A DNA stretch of 64,000 bases from Methanomethylovorans sp041447285 (GTDB lineage Archaea; Halobacteriota; Methanosarcinia; Methanosarcinales; Methanosarcinaceae): positions 124,001 through 188,000 of the forward strand of contig NZ_JBGMEB010000006.1 in the NCBI RefSeq assembly GCF_041447285.1. The letters run 5' to 3'. Below the pieces are notes generated by a model. It was not told the origin of the DNA. It ran no database searches and saw only the letters and a list, made by a program, of their open reading frames with translations. Positions 7,906-15,451 of the stretch are shown piece after piece (the stretch's first letter is position 1; the number at the start of each line of letters is the position of its first letter). The position numbers and the translations under genes are program-made.

Positions 7906-8874
7906 TTAGATGGGTAGGATCACCGCAAGTAAAGACATGATAAGACCAATGAGGAATCTGAACATCGCAATTATTGGATACAGGCCCCAGTACATGCCTC
8001 TCATATAGCCTTCGAGCATTGCGAAATAACCATAATTGGAACGAAGCACCGCATAGAAGAGAGCGAATACATTGACCAGGGCAAAGTATGACCAGAAGGA
8101 ATACACGAACAGTTCCAGAACAAAGGTCAGCACATTCCATACGATCTGGATGAAGTACATGACATTGTACAGCACCAGATCAGAGTCCATGAAATCGATC
8201 TTGGTATAGACCCAGTAGAGCCAGCCATCGAACTTCAGGGTTTTAGTTTCGTCATCTATGACCCGGACCATGCAATAAGCCGGGTCATAGGAAGTAGAAG
8301 GAATATCAGATACGTCCAGAGTGATGGCCTGCACCGGCAGGACTGAAATATTGATGGAATGCAGGAGAGCCTTATCAAAGAAGTCCGTGCCTGAATTGAT
8401 ATCTCCAAGGTAAAGAGATCCGTCCTCGATCAACAGCCTGAACTGGTTATTGAAGAGGTTGATATTGGAATCCTCATAGAATACATAACCTGAGTTATCC
8501 TTTAAAGTATACTGGAACTCATTAAGCTCCCATAACGGGAATGGTATCCACCTCGTATATTCAGCTTCAAGGACCAGGGTCATGGAAGTATTGTCAGGAT
8601 ACCAGAAGGTAACGGGAATACTGTAATTCCCGGTTGAAGCAAATATGAGGTCAAGCCGGTCAATGGAATCATCTTCAGCACATACGAAAGTATCGTATTG
8701 TGCTCCATCAACGTAAGTGATGGACCTCAATCCGGTCCATGTGAACATTGGGCGGTTTTCGATATCCTGGCAGATGACATAACTGTCCGAGCCTGCACTG
8801 TCGTTCAGGTCGAGAGTTTCTGCTGATACTACAGGAATTAAGAGTATCAGAAGCAGCAGATAGAAAAATCTCAT
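7906..8874 (-). CDS. Secreted, multi-spanning membrane protein (minor virion protein candidate)
   Basis: A 322-residue protein with an N-terminal signal peptide (cleavage after VVSA, about residue 18), an extracellular beta-rich region (about 19-230) containing a few Asn-x-Ser/Thr sequons, and about three to four hydrophobic segments in the last 95 residues (rich in Phe, Tyr and Trp). It overlaps the adsorption-protein gene by ATGA. In filamentous phages the gene after the adsorption protein encodes a hydrophobic minor coat protein (pVI) that anchors it; this larger protein occupies the same place. Sequence homology to pVI is not visible, so the role is inference. Confidence 0.75.
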   Translation of the reverse strand: MRFFYLLLLILLIPVVSAETLDLNDSAGSDSYVICQDIENRPMFTWTGLRSITYVDGAQYDTFVCAEDDSIDRLDLIFASTGNYSIPVTFWYPDNTSMTLVLEAEYTRWIPFPLWELNEFQYTLKDNSGYVFYEDSNINLFNNQFRLLIEDGSLYLGDINSGTDFFDKALLHSINISVLPVQAITLDVSDIPSTSYDPAYCMVRVIDDETKTLKFDGWLYWVYTKIDFMDSDLVLYNVMYFIQIVWNVLTFVLELFVYSFWSYFALVNVFALFYAVLRSNYGYFAMLEGYMRGMYWGLYPIIAMFRFLIGLIMSLLAVILPI

Positions 8875-9944
8875 CTTCTCCTGCCTCCTGCTGACATGGA
8901 CATTGCCACCATCAGGAAGATCATGAACATGAAGATCCAGGTGGCAGGACCCAGAGTAACAGCCATGTCCTTTGCATCGTCCTGGGTGAACTCACCGTCA
9001 CCATCCAGGTCGATGAGGGGATTGACTGAATTTGAACCTGAACCGCCAGATGAACCGAAGGCAGGAGCCAGCACGGACATTTCCATCATATTGATGGTGG
9101 TCCCGTCCTTGTAGAAGTAAATGGGCTGGCGGCTGCCTAAGAGGCCGATGGTACGGCCTACGGGAGTATAAGCCATGCCGGTAGTTACCATGTTGTTGCT
9201 GGTAGCCAGATCCTGCACAAGAGTGAATGCAGTACCCGTGTCGTTCATTTTCCTGAGAGTAAACTGCTTGAACCCCGGAATAGAGCCGGTACAGTATGCA
9301 CCGCCCATGATGTAGATACAGCTATCGTTCACATACGAAATATCACCGTAGTAATATTGCTGGTCGGTACTTGTTCCCCAGGAGGGTCCTGGCTGGTATG
9401 AATATTGAAAATCGTTCTTTACAAGCACTAACCGGGTAGTTGTGGAGAAATAAGCTGTAAGAAAATAAGCATCCTGCTGGTCCACTACACAGAAATCTGA
9501 GACCCAGTAAGCTGAAGAGAACGTTTTGAAGTTGGATACCAAGTAAGTGGCTTTGGATATTCGCTTAATTGACTTGGCCGTTTTATCATAGTAGTAAATG
9601 TAATTTGCATCTTCGGACCATGCACTGACCGTTGTATCGGTTGCTATCAGTATGTATTCTGATGACTTGCCCAGGTCATCCGGGGTAGTGTCCCGGTCAA
9701 GTTTCCTGAAAACACCGTTAGCGGATGAGAAATACAGGTAGCCATCTGAAGCCACATGACAGGTAGTGGGATTGTTGAACGTATTGTTCCCGTAAGCAAC
9801 GGTAACACCAGTACCCTGGGAATTGTAGAGTACGAGGTTGTTGGGAGATCCTGCAGAGATCACAACGAAGTAATCTAAAGAATTGTCTTCATTTGTAAGA
9901 TACCCGTTCCCATTACCGATAAAGGCAATGTTTTCGTTTATCAC
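8871..9944 (-). CDS. Beta-propeller-like, C-terminally anchored adsorption protein candidate (pIII-like)
   Basis: At least 357 residues. A repetitive beta-rich ectodomain with many Tyr, Ser and Thr and SDGYLYFSSANG-type blades is followed by a Gly/Ser linker (about 296-306), a dockerin/EF-hand-like calcium loop DLDGDGEFTQDD (about 311-322), one membrane helix and a GGRRR tail. This is the architecture of phage pIII: receptor-binding head, glycine linker, C-terminal anchor. The GTG start used here leaves no export signal, but the in-frame upstream codons (to 10007) encode a perfect signal peptide (RKILLLLCLLYLVNSASA) with no ATG, GTG or TTG; an ATT at 10005-10007 follows an AGGGAG site. The true start is probably there. 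Stop overlaps the next gene. Confidence 0.75.
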   Translation of the reverse strand: MINENIAFIGNGNGYLTNEDNSLDYFVVISAGSPNNLVLYNSQGTGVTVAYGNNTFNNPTTCHVASDGYLYFSSANGVFRKLDRDTTPDDLGKSSEYILIATDTTVSAWSEDANYIYYYDKTAKSIKRISKATYLVSNFKTFSSAYWVSDFCVVDQQDAYFLTAYFSTTTRLVLVKNDFQYSYQPGPSWGTSTDQQYYYGDISYVNDSCIYIMGGAYCTGSIPGFKQFTLRKMNDTGTAFTLVQDLATSNNMVTTGMAYTPVGRTIGLLGSRQPIYFYKDGTTINMMEMSVLAPAFGSSGGSGSNSVNPLIDLDGDGEFTQDDAKDMAVTLGPATWIFMFMIFLMVAMSMSAGGRRR

Positions 9945-10000
9945 AACAGCTGATGCTGAGTTAACAAGGTATAAAAGACAGAGCAGGAGCAGGATTTTTC

Positions 10001-10342
10001 TTATAATCTCACTCCCTTTCTGTATATCACGAATAGCCCCAGGACCATTACACCTACCAGCCCAAGGCTCAGAAATACCGGCACGTATGCCATGGTCCAG
10101 TCAGCGGCTTCCAGAGGATTAGCGGCTAAAGATACAGTATTTGGTTTTACGAAGATCTGGTAGTTCTGGGATGAGTCTAAAAGCAATGTTTCTGTGGTGT
10201 TGAAGTCTCCTATGTATACACCTGATGCATCATACACAGTATAGACATAGGAGTTTAGAGGGTCCGTAAAGGTCACGGACCCGGCAGAGGATACAGGAGA
10301 GAAACATACCAGGAACAGACTAAGGAGATAGAGAAACCTCAT
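10001..10342 (-). CDS. Secreted protein with C-terminal membrane anchor (virion operon)
   Basis: A 113-residue protein: signal peptide (MRFLYLLSLFLVCFSPVSSA, about 1-20), a small beta-rich domain of about 65 residues, then a C-terminal membrane helix and a basic RKGVRL tail. Start chosen at the ATG with GAGGTG 6 nt upstream; a GTG three codons earlier is possible. It lies between the coat-protein and adsorption-protein genes. Size, topology and position suit a minor virion protein. No homologous family recognised. Confidence 0.72.
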   Translation of the reverse strand: MRFLYLLSLFLVCFSPVSSAGSVTFTDPLNSYVYTVYDASGVYIGDFNTTETLLLDSSQNYQIFVKPNTVSLAANPLEAADWTMAYVPVFLSLGLVGVMVLGLFVIYRKGVRL

Positions 10343-10385
10343 ACGGACCACCTCTTGAAGGTAAAGGTAAGGGGAGGGGGTACCC

Positions 10386-10646
10386 TTACCTGAACCTCAT
10401 GCCCTGCAGGATGCTGTCAAAGAGTCCTGTCACGAACCTGATCACTGCCATACCGATGATAACACCGGCTACAGAGATCACCAGGGCCAGGACATAGGGC
10501 ATGATCCCGGCTGCATCGTTGATGATGGGACCTACAGCGGAAAGGTTTCCGCTCACTTCGGCTGCCGATGCGGGAGCAATGGCTGTTGTTGCTGTTGCTA
10601 CTGCCGTGATGACCTTAGTTCTATGGGCTTTCAGCTTTTCAAGCAT
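10386..10646 (-). CDS. Inovirus-type major coat protein candidate
   Basis: An 86-residue precursor. Residues 1-28 form a leader with Lys/His/Arg at the start, a hydrophobic Ala/Thr core and an A-S-A cleavage site. The predicted mature product is about 58 residues: a short amphipathic region with one Glu and one Asp, one membrane helix (about 49-76) and a basic C-terminus (MRFR). This is the plan of filamentous phage pVIII (mature 46-50 residues). The ATG start overlaps the upstream gene by 8 nt with GGTGGTG before it; a GTG at 10658 is less likely. Together with the Zot ATPase it is the main evidence for an inovirus-like virion. Confidence 0.78.
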   Translation of the reverse strand: MLEKLKAHRTKVITAVATATTAIAPASAAEVSGNLSAVGPIINDAAGIMPYVLALVISVAGVIIGMAVIRFVTGLFDSILQGMRFR

Positions 10647-10887
10647 GGCCAACACCACCCTGAAGCAGGGTGAGCAGATCCGGGATCTTAAGGCCCAGCA
10701 GTTCCAGGTCGTCCTTGAAGATGGAGAAATTCTCGTACTTTTCCGTTTTTGGGTTGAACTTGGAAAGCTGGGCCCACCTGACTAGTGTGCCGTCCTCTTT
10801 CTTCTTTTCAGAGATCGATACGGATATTCCAGGTAGGCGGATACGCTCGCCCACCTGCCTTATATTGTATTCATTGAAGTTTGACAT
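10639..10887 (-). CDS. Small basic protein, possible ssDNA-binding protein, first virion-operon gene
   Basis: An 82-residue protein rich in Lys and aromatic residues, with a strand pattern GISVSISEKKK / RWAQLSKFNPKTEKYENFSIF followed by an amphipathic helix DDLELLGLKIPDLLTLLQ. The four-strand-plus-helix arrangement loosely resembles PC4-like single-stranded DNA-binding proteins. In filamentous phages a small ssDNA-binding protein (gene V) precedes the coat genes, the position seen here. The functional call is inference. It is the first gene after an AT-rich upstream region and overlaps the coat-protein gene. Confidence 0.65.
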   Translation of the reverse strand: MSNFNEYNIRQVGERIRLPGISVSISEKKKEDGTLVRWAQLSKFNPKTEKYENFSIFKDDLELLGLKIPDLLTLLQGGVGHA

Positions 10888-10904
10888 ACAATGTTTAGTA
10901 TGGG

Positions 10905-10945
10905 TGGGGGAGATAAATACATTTTAAATTATCTTAAAATTAGGG
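10905..10945 (-). promoter_or_regulatory. Probable promoter of the virion operon
   Basis: On the minus strand the region upstream of the 82-residue gene contains AATTTAAAATGTATTTATC, an AT-rich TATA-like box about 25-50 nt before the ATG, within the only long non-coding gap preceding the nine-gene operon. Confidence 0.35.
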
Positions 10946-11072
10946 GGAAAATATGGTGTAATGTGTGGTAAGGTATAGTGTAGAAGAGTTCTCTATAACC
11001 TGGACTATTTTAGGAAGTGATAAATATTTGTGGCTCACTTGATTAACTGCTAATTTTATCTGGTGGAGTAAG

Positions 11073-12653
11073 ATGGCTTCGTGCAAATTTGAGAGATATG
11101 GATGGAAATGTCCTTTAGAAGCTGAGGATAGAAGTAATTATTGTTATTGGCATCAGGAGATTGATAAAAAAAAGCCCACTTCAGAGCAATTGATTGAGTT
11201 AATATCTCAAGAAATAAACTTTGTTTATTTGAGAAAGGGGAATTTATATGAAGCTGACCTGCGAGGAGTAAGTTTAATTGAAGCTAATCTACAGGGGGCG
11301 AATTTACGTTTAGCTAGTCTCCAGAAGGCAAGTTTAATTTATGCTAACCTGCGGGGGGCAGATTTAAATGGAGCTAACCTGCAGGGAGCAGATTTACTTG
11401 AAGCTAATCTAAAGGGGGCGAATTTACGTTTTGCTAATCTTCAGAAGGTAAGTTTAATTAACGCTAATTTGCAGAGGACAGATTTATTTCAAGCTGATCT
11501 GCAGGAGGCAGATTTAATTGAAGCTAATCTACAGAAGGCAGATTTAATTTATGCTAAACTGCAGGGGGCAAATTTAACTGAAGCCAAAATGGAGGGGGCA
11601 GATTTGAAGCATACTGTTTTTGATTCGAATTCTCGCATTGAAGAGGCTAAACTTAAAAATGCAAATCTTCATCTCTCCTATATCGATTTTACAAAAAGTT
11701 TCAGAAATGCATGCTTCTTTGAACAAGAGGATCTGGATGAAAGGGAAATTAACGAAAGAATTGCTGATAGTATTGTTGACAATTCGTCACTTTACCAGTA
11801 TAAATTTGACATACTATTTGACCTAAACAAAATAGAACAATTTGTGTATGATAATTGTAATGGTATTGGTAAATATTTATTTTATCAAGTGAAATCAGAA
11901 AACAAAATTAAACAAGTGATTCGTTCATCTTCAGATTCTAAATATATGCTTTATAGTGATATACTCAATTTTTTCGAAGACATTGGCAGCACCACAAAAT
12001 CAAAAAAATTAAAAAGTAAAGTTAATAACCTGCTTTTTAGAGAAGAAATGGAACACAGTTTCTTCTACAATTCAATTTATAAAAAATACAGTAATTTTGT
12101 GAGAGTATCATCGAACAATCACTTCTTATGCAGTGATGTTAGCAAAGTAGAACTGTACGAAGCATCTAAAGAAGTGTATAGTAAATTGCATCACTTTTAT
12201 TTAAATGAGGGAATGATTTTCAGAGAAAAGCATGCTCATTATCGCCGAGGTGAAGTAGATAGGAAGCTTTTGCTTGTAAGGCATAGGTGGGATTCTTCTC
12301 GAAAGGGTCTTCAAGACGGAATACGCTCCTGGCTTTTTGACTGGTTAGTTTTAAAGATGCTAACAGGCTACGGAGAGAGCATCTTGAGACCAGTTTTGAT
12401 TTCTATATTCTGGATAATAACATTTGGTTTCATATACATGGCTTTAGAAGGCGTAAAGGTTGCGGATCGTGCTGCAAATTGGTTTGACTATTTTTACCTC
12501 AGTATGACAACATTTACTAGTTTAGGGTTTGCAGATGTCCAACCCAATGTCTCAGTGATAGGAATGCAACCACTTATTATGGCTGAATCTACCATGGGGG
12601 TTGCTATGGTGGCATTGATTATCTTCGTTATCACCTATCAGATTTCAAGATAA
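11073..12653 (+). CDS. Pentapeptide-repeat protein fused to a two-TM potassium-channel pore
   Basis: A 526-residue fusion. The N-terminus has a small Cys/His knuckle (CKFERYGWKCP, then YCYWHQ, about 4-27). A quadrilateral beta-helix of about 25 pentapeptides (A-D/N-L-x-x, about 60-185) follows, then a helical middle region (190-420) and a C-terminal channel: TM helix about 440-465, pore loop with filter TSLGFADV, and a final TM helix. The filter differs from canonical T-x-G-Y-G-D. Only plus-strand gene of the 6-20 kb block, with GGTGGAG before the ATG. Membrane-channel effectors occur in abortive-infection systems, but this architecture is also found as ordinary ion channels. Confidence 0.85.
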   Translation: MASCKFERYGWKCPLEAEDRSNYCYWHQEIDKKKPTSEQLIELISQEINFVYLRKGNLYEADLRGVSLIEANLQGANLRLASLQKASLIYANLRGADLNGANLQGADLLEANLKGANLRFANLQKVSLINANLQRTDLFQADLQEADLIEANLQKADLIYAKLQGANLTEAKMEGADLKHTVFDSNSRIEEAKLKNANLHLSYIDFTKSFRNACFFEQEDLDEREINERIADSIVDNSSLYQYKFDILFDLNKIEQFVYDNCNGIGKYLFYQVKSENKIKQVIRSSSDSKYMLYSDILNFFEDIGSTTKSKKLKSKVNNLLFREEMEHSFFYNSIYKKYSNFVRVSSNNHFLCSDVSKVELYEASKEVYSKLHHFYLNEGMIFREKHAHYRRGEVDRKLLLVRHRWDSSRKGLQDGIRSWLFDWLVLKMLTGYGESILRPVLISIFWIITFGFIYMALEGVKVADRAANWFDYFYLSMTTFTSLGFADVQPNVSVIGMQPLIMAESTMGVAMVALIIFVITYQISR

Positions 12654-12990
12654 GGGTAATGGATTAATTGACGGGCTGCTCTTCTGCACTACGCTTAGAA
12701 CAACAGCCCTTTATCAGGCGGTTAGAGCATCTGCGCGCCTGAAGTCGCACCCATGCTTGGTTAAAGTCTTGAACGCACAATTGTTGTTTTTGCCTGCTGG
12801 TTATTTATCGGGCTGTCCTTCTGCGCTTGCTCAGCTTTGCCTCGCAATGCTCAAACCTCAGCCCTCTATGTAGCTGGGGCACCGACACGCTCTCTCAAGC
12901 GCATCCGTGCCGGGATAGGGTAAGTGTTACTGATGAGACAATTTAACGTGGGGTCTTACGACCCCACGCATACCGGCCCTCGGGGAGCAA
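12654..12990. other. Non-coding hairpin-rich stretch
   Basis: No plausible gene. Two similar units start with GGGCTG and end with CAGCCC (12673-12709 and 12810-12864), each able to close a 6-bp stem, and share CTTCTGC and a trailing CCCT-TAT. A perfect 9-bp hairpin lies at 12947-12968 (CGTGGGGTC, loop TTAC, GACCCCACG). Composition is GC-richer than the AT-rich genes on either side. It could be a non-coding RNA, a remnant of a mobile element or a recombination site. Confidence 0.5.
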
Positions 12991-13100
12991 GATTTTGTCG
13001 GCTCCCCTCGGTCCGATATTGCTAGTCACCGGGACCTGTGGTGTGAGAAGAAGAATAATTTCCCTGCGGGAAATGACGTATTGCACAGCAATACGTCCCT
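12991..13100. repeat. Structured repeat, copy 1
   Basis: About 110 bases, closely matched by copy 2 at 14925-15031. It contains ATTTCCC/GGGAAAT (13058-13074, loop TGC) directly followed by the 10-bp hairpin GACGTATTGC/GCAATACGTC (13075-13097, loop ACA). At its left edge GGGGAGC (12982-12988) pairs with GCTCCCC (13001-13007). The two copies lie in the same orientation on either side of the propeller gene. Confidence 0.75.
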
Positions 13101-13339
13101 TATATGTTAGGATTTCTCCAGATCAGTGTTTCCTTGAGCTTGCTTTGGAAAAACTGGGGATAAGCACCATATAAAGGGATCAGATGGACAGTTTCAGGAT
13201 CTCTGGGGTCCTCTCCAAGACCCAGACAGATATAGACTTTTTTGCCGCTGGTTTTCTCTACTTCCCTGTATCTGTCCCTTGATTCAGAACACTTAACAAG
13301 AAAAGTTGAATGAAGGGTAATCTTACCCTTCAGAAATCT
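13100..13339 (-). pseudogene. C-terminal remnant of a PD-(D/E)XK endonuclease-like gene
   Basis: An open stretch of 79 codons without a proper start, ending in TAA at 13100-13102 exactly at the edge of structured repeat copy 1. The translation includes FLVKCSESRDRYREVEK, then KKVYICLGLGEDPRDPE and VHLIPLYGAYPQFF. The same order of motifs occurs in the intact nuclease-like protein at 22983-23486 (FCVECKFR..., RYREYERESG, FFVVIGLGGEPDYPE, MFCIPL). The N-terminal half, with the catalytic Asp, is missing, and the frame is interrupted by TAG at the 3' end of the propeller gene. It appears to be a truncated relic. Confidence 0.65.
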
Positions 13340-14546
13340 CTATAAGCTTAATGATGTTCTCTGCTTCTGTGATCAAGTATTCAGCCTGGTCCATAGTTAG
13401 TTTCTTACTCTTTTCCAATCCCTCAACAGTGCCGATAAAACCTTCAAGCTTATCAATGGCGCTTTCATCTTCTCCTTTATTGAGCAGAGTGATCACGCTA
13501 TCAAGTTTTTTATTGAGGGTCTTTACAGTAGAAGTGGACAGATCCTCATCATTCACATAGTCTTGAAGCTCGTTTAGGTTTTCAACAGCATCAAGTGTCA
13601 GCATGTAGATATCTGCATTTCCGTTGCGATAATCCTGCCATACGATCCTGTCGCCGGAGATGGCAGGATTCCATTGGTTAGACTTATTGGTGATTATCGG
13701 CGTTTCTACCCCTGTGGAGATATCATACATATAGATATCGTCGTTTCCGTTACGCTTATCCTGCCATATGATCCTGTCACCAGAGATGTCAGGATATCCT
13801 TGAAAAGACCCATTGGTGGTTATCTGCGTCTCTACCTTTGTGGAAATATCATACATGTAGATATCTGCATTTCCGTTACGATAATCCAGCCATACGATTC
13901 TGTCTCCTGAGATAGCAGGTTGCCATTGATCTGCTTCGTTGGTGGTTATCTGCGTTTCTTCCTTTGTGGAGATGTCATACATATAGATATCATCGTTTTC
14001 GTAGTGAGAATCTTCCCATACGATTCTGTCACCATCAACAGCAGGAGGATACTTTTCATAAGACCCGTGGGTGGTTATCTGCGTCTCTTCCTTTGTGGAG
14101 ATGTCATACATATAGATTTCCCAGTTTTCGTTGCGATTATCATGCCATATAATCCTGTCACCGGAGATGGCAGGTTGCCACTGATCTGCTTCGTTGGTGG
14201 TTATCCACATCTCCTCTTTGGAGAGGATGTTATGCATATAGATATCATCGTTTCCGTAGTGAGAATCTTCCCATACGATTCTGTCACCAGAGATGTCAGG
14301 ATACCATTGATAAAATCCGCTGGTGATTATCGGCTTCTCTATACCTGTGGAGATATCATACATATAGATATCCCAGTTTCCGCTGCGATAATCCTGCCAT
14401 ACGATCCTGTCGCCGGAGATGGCAGGATTCCGTTGATCTGCTTCATTGGTGGTAATTTGCATACCCAGTTCTGCTGCAGCAGTTCCTGCAGTTGTTAATA
14501 GCAAAGTTATTAAGAAACTTATCAGTATACTTTGTTTAGTTTTCAT
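13323..14546 (-). CDS. Secreted seven-bladed TolB/PD40-type beta-propeller with C-terminal FIMAH-like domain
   Basis: A 407-residue surface protein: signal peptide (about 1-26, ending in TAAAE), seven tandem 42-residue blades each containing SGDRIVW-x-D-x-R-x-G-N-x-D-IYMYDIST, and a helical C-terminal domain of about 80 residues (from LNELQDYVN to the end) matching the FIMAH pattern. The blades are nearly identical even at DNA level (126-bp period), indicating recent duplication or gene conversion. Start set at the ATG with AGGTGG 8 nt upstream. No membrane anchor is visible. Such propellers are common cell-surface proteins in Methanosarcinaceae. It is flanked by two copies of a structured repeat. 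Confidence 0.85.
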   Translation of the reverse strand: MKTKQSILISFLITLLLTTAGTAAAELGMQITTNEADQRNPAISGDRIVWQDYRSGNWDIYMYDISTGIEKPIITSGFYQWYPDISGDRIVWEDSHYGNDDIYMHNILSKEEMWITTNEADQWQPAISGDRIIWHDNRNENWEIYMYDISTKEETQITTHGSYEKYPPAVDGDRIVWEDSHYENDDIYMYDISTKEETQITTNEADQWQPAISGDRIVWLDYRNGNADIYMYDISTKVETQITTNGSFQGYPDISGDRIIWQDKRNGNDDIYMYDISTGVETPIITNKSNQWNPAISGDRIVWQDYRNGNADIYMLTLDAVENLNELQDYVNDEDLSTSTVKTLNKKLDSVITLLNKGEDESAIDKLEGFIGTVEGLEKSKKLTMDQAEYLITEAENIIKLIEISEG

Positions 14547-15451
14547 TTTTTGCCCCACCTGATATTGAAATCTATTGAGTTATGTGCATCTATAGATTAT
14601 AATCAATAAGGCAAGACATGCCAAGAAGCATAACATTCAAAAAAAAGGCAGTGATGCCTTGTCGCCATCCTACAGATCAATGTGAGCTCTAGTAATAACT
14701 CAGACTACTCAATATATAAACGTTATGAATTAATTTATTTATCAATTAGAATAAATGTAGGCTCTGTAGAAAAGCTACTTTTGCTTTTATTTTAACCTCC
14801 CTTCGTTGAAATCATTTTCGTAATCTCAATATAGTGTTTCTTAAGAACAGCGTATATATTTTGAGTAGCCATTTTCCAAAAATGCTATCATTTGACTTTA
14901 TATAAAGTAACTAATATTATCAGGGATTTAGCGGCTCCCCCCGAGCCAATATTGCTAATCACCGGGATGAGGGTACGAGAAGAGGAATGATTTCCCTACG
15001 GGAAATGACGTATTGCACAGTAATACGTCCCTTTGGGTTCGGGGTGGGTCAGAAAAGGTAGATTTCCACTGGAGTTTTTGTACCTGGAAGATCTGGGTAA
15101 AATCGGGATGCATGCCAACTGTGGCACACACTCCTTAATCGTGTACCTAAGGGAACGGATGAAAAAAGCCACTGTCGCCGCGAAGCGGCGCAAATGCGGG
15201 GTAGGCACAAATTTAGAATCTAGGATCCTTTTCTAGAAACAATAGCAGATACTTATAATAGAAAAAACACGCAACTTTTACAGTCCCATAGATAAACTTG
15301 TTTCCACTCGAAATATACCCCTGTTCTTAGTTTATTGTTGGCTATTTGCTTTGAATTCACTGAAGAGTTCTATAAAAATTCTCTTACGAAATATGTAGTC
15401 AAAAAGAATAATAGAAGGAGTTTTGAAACAACTCCATTGAAATTAATATAT
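14547..15451. other. Long non-coding stretch between propeller and AAA_13 genes
   Basis: About 900 bases without a convincing gene. It holds a small hairpin AGGCA/TGCCT (near 14646-14660), structured repeat copy 2 (14925-15031) and a perfect 6-bp stem with a GAA loop, CGCCGC/GCGGCG (15176-15190). The 67- and 70-codon frames over 14996-15236 lie on top of these palindromes, lack ribosome binding sites and are not credible. Confidence 0.55.
14925..15031. repeat. Structured repeat, copy 2
   Basis: Second copy of the element at 12991-13100, same orientation. The two adjacent hairpins are retained: ATTTCCC/GGGAAAT (14990-15006, loop now TAC) and GACGTATTGC/GTAATACGTC (15007-15029), where the single stem change converts a G-C into a G-T pair. 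Differences elsewhere are denser, so the stems look maintained. Confidence 0.75.

Noticed and set aside
13600..14460. Tandem 126-bp repeats as a CRISPR array
   Set aside because: Repeats are coding, in frame, without unique spacers; they are propeller blades. The similar period at 20.2-21.3 kb encodes TPR units.
13920..14498. 192-codon frame on the plus strand opposite the propeller gene
   Set aside because: Shadow of the repeated minus-strand blades; product is repetitive and has no ribosome binding site.
12991..15031. The two structured repeats as terminal repeats of an insertion sequence
   Set aside because: They are direct rather than inverted, the enclosed gene is a surface propeller and no transposase is present.
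15033..15236. 67-codon frame after structured repeat copy 2
   Set aside because: Spans a perfect GC hairpin, low-quality product and no ribosome binding site.
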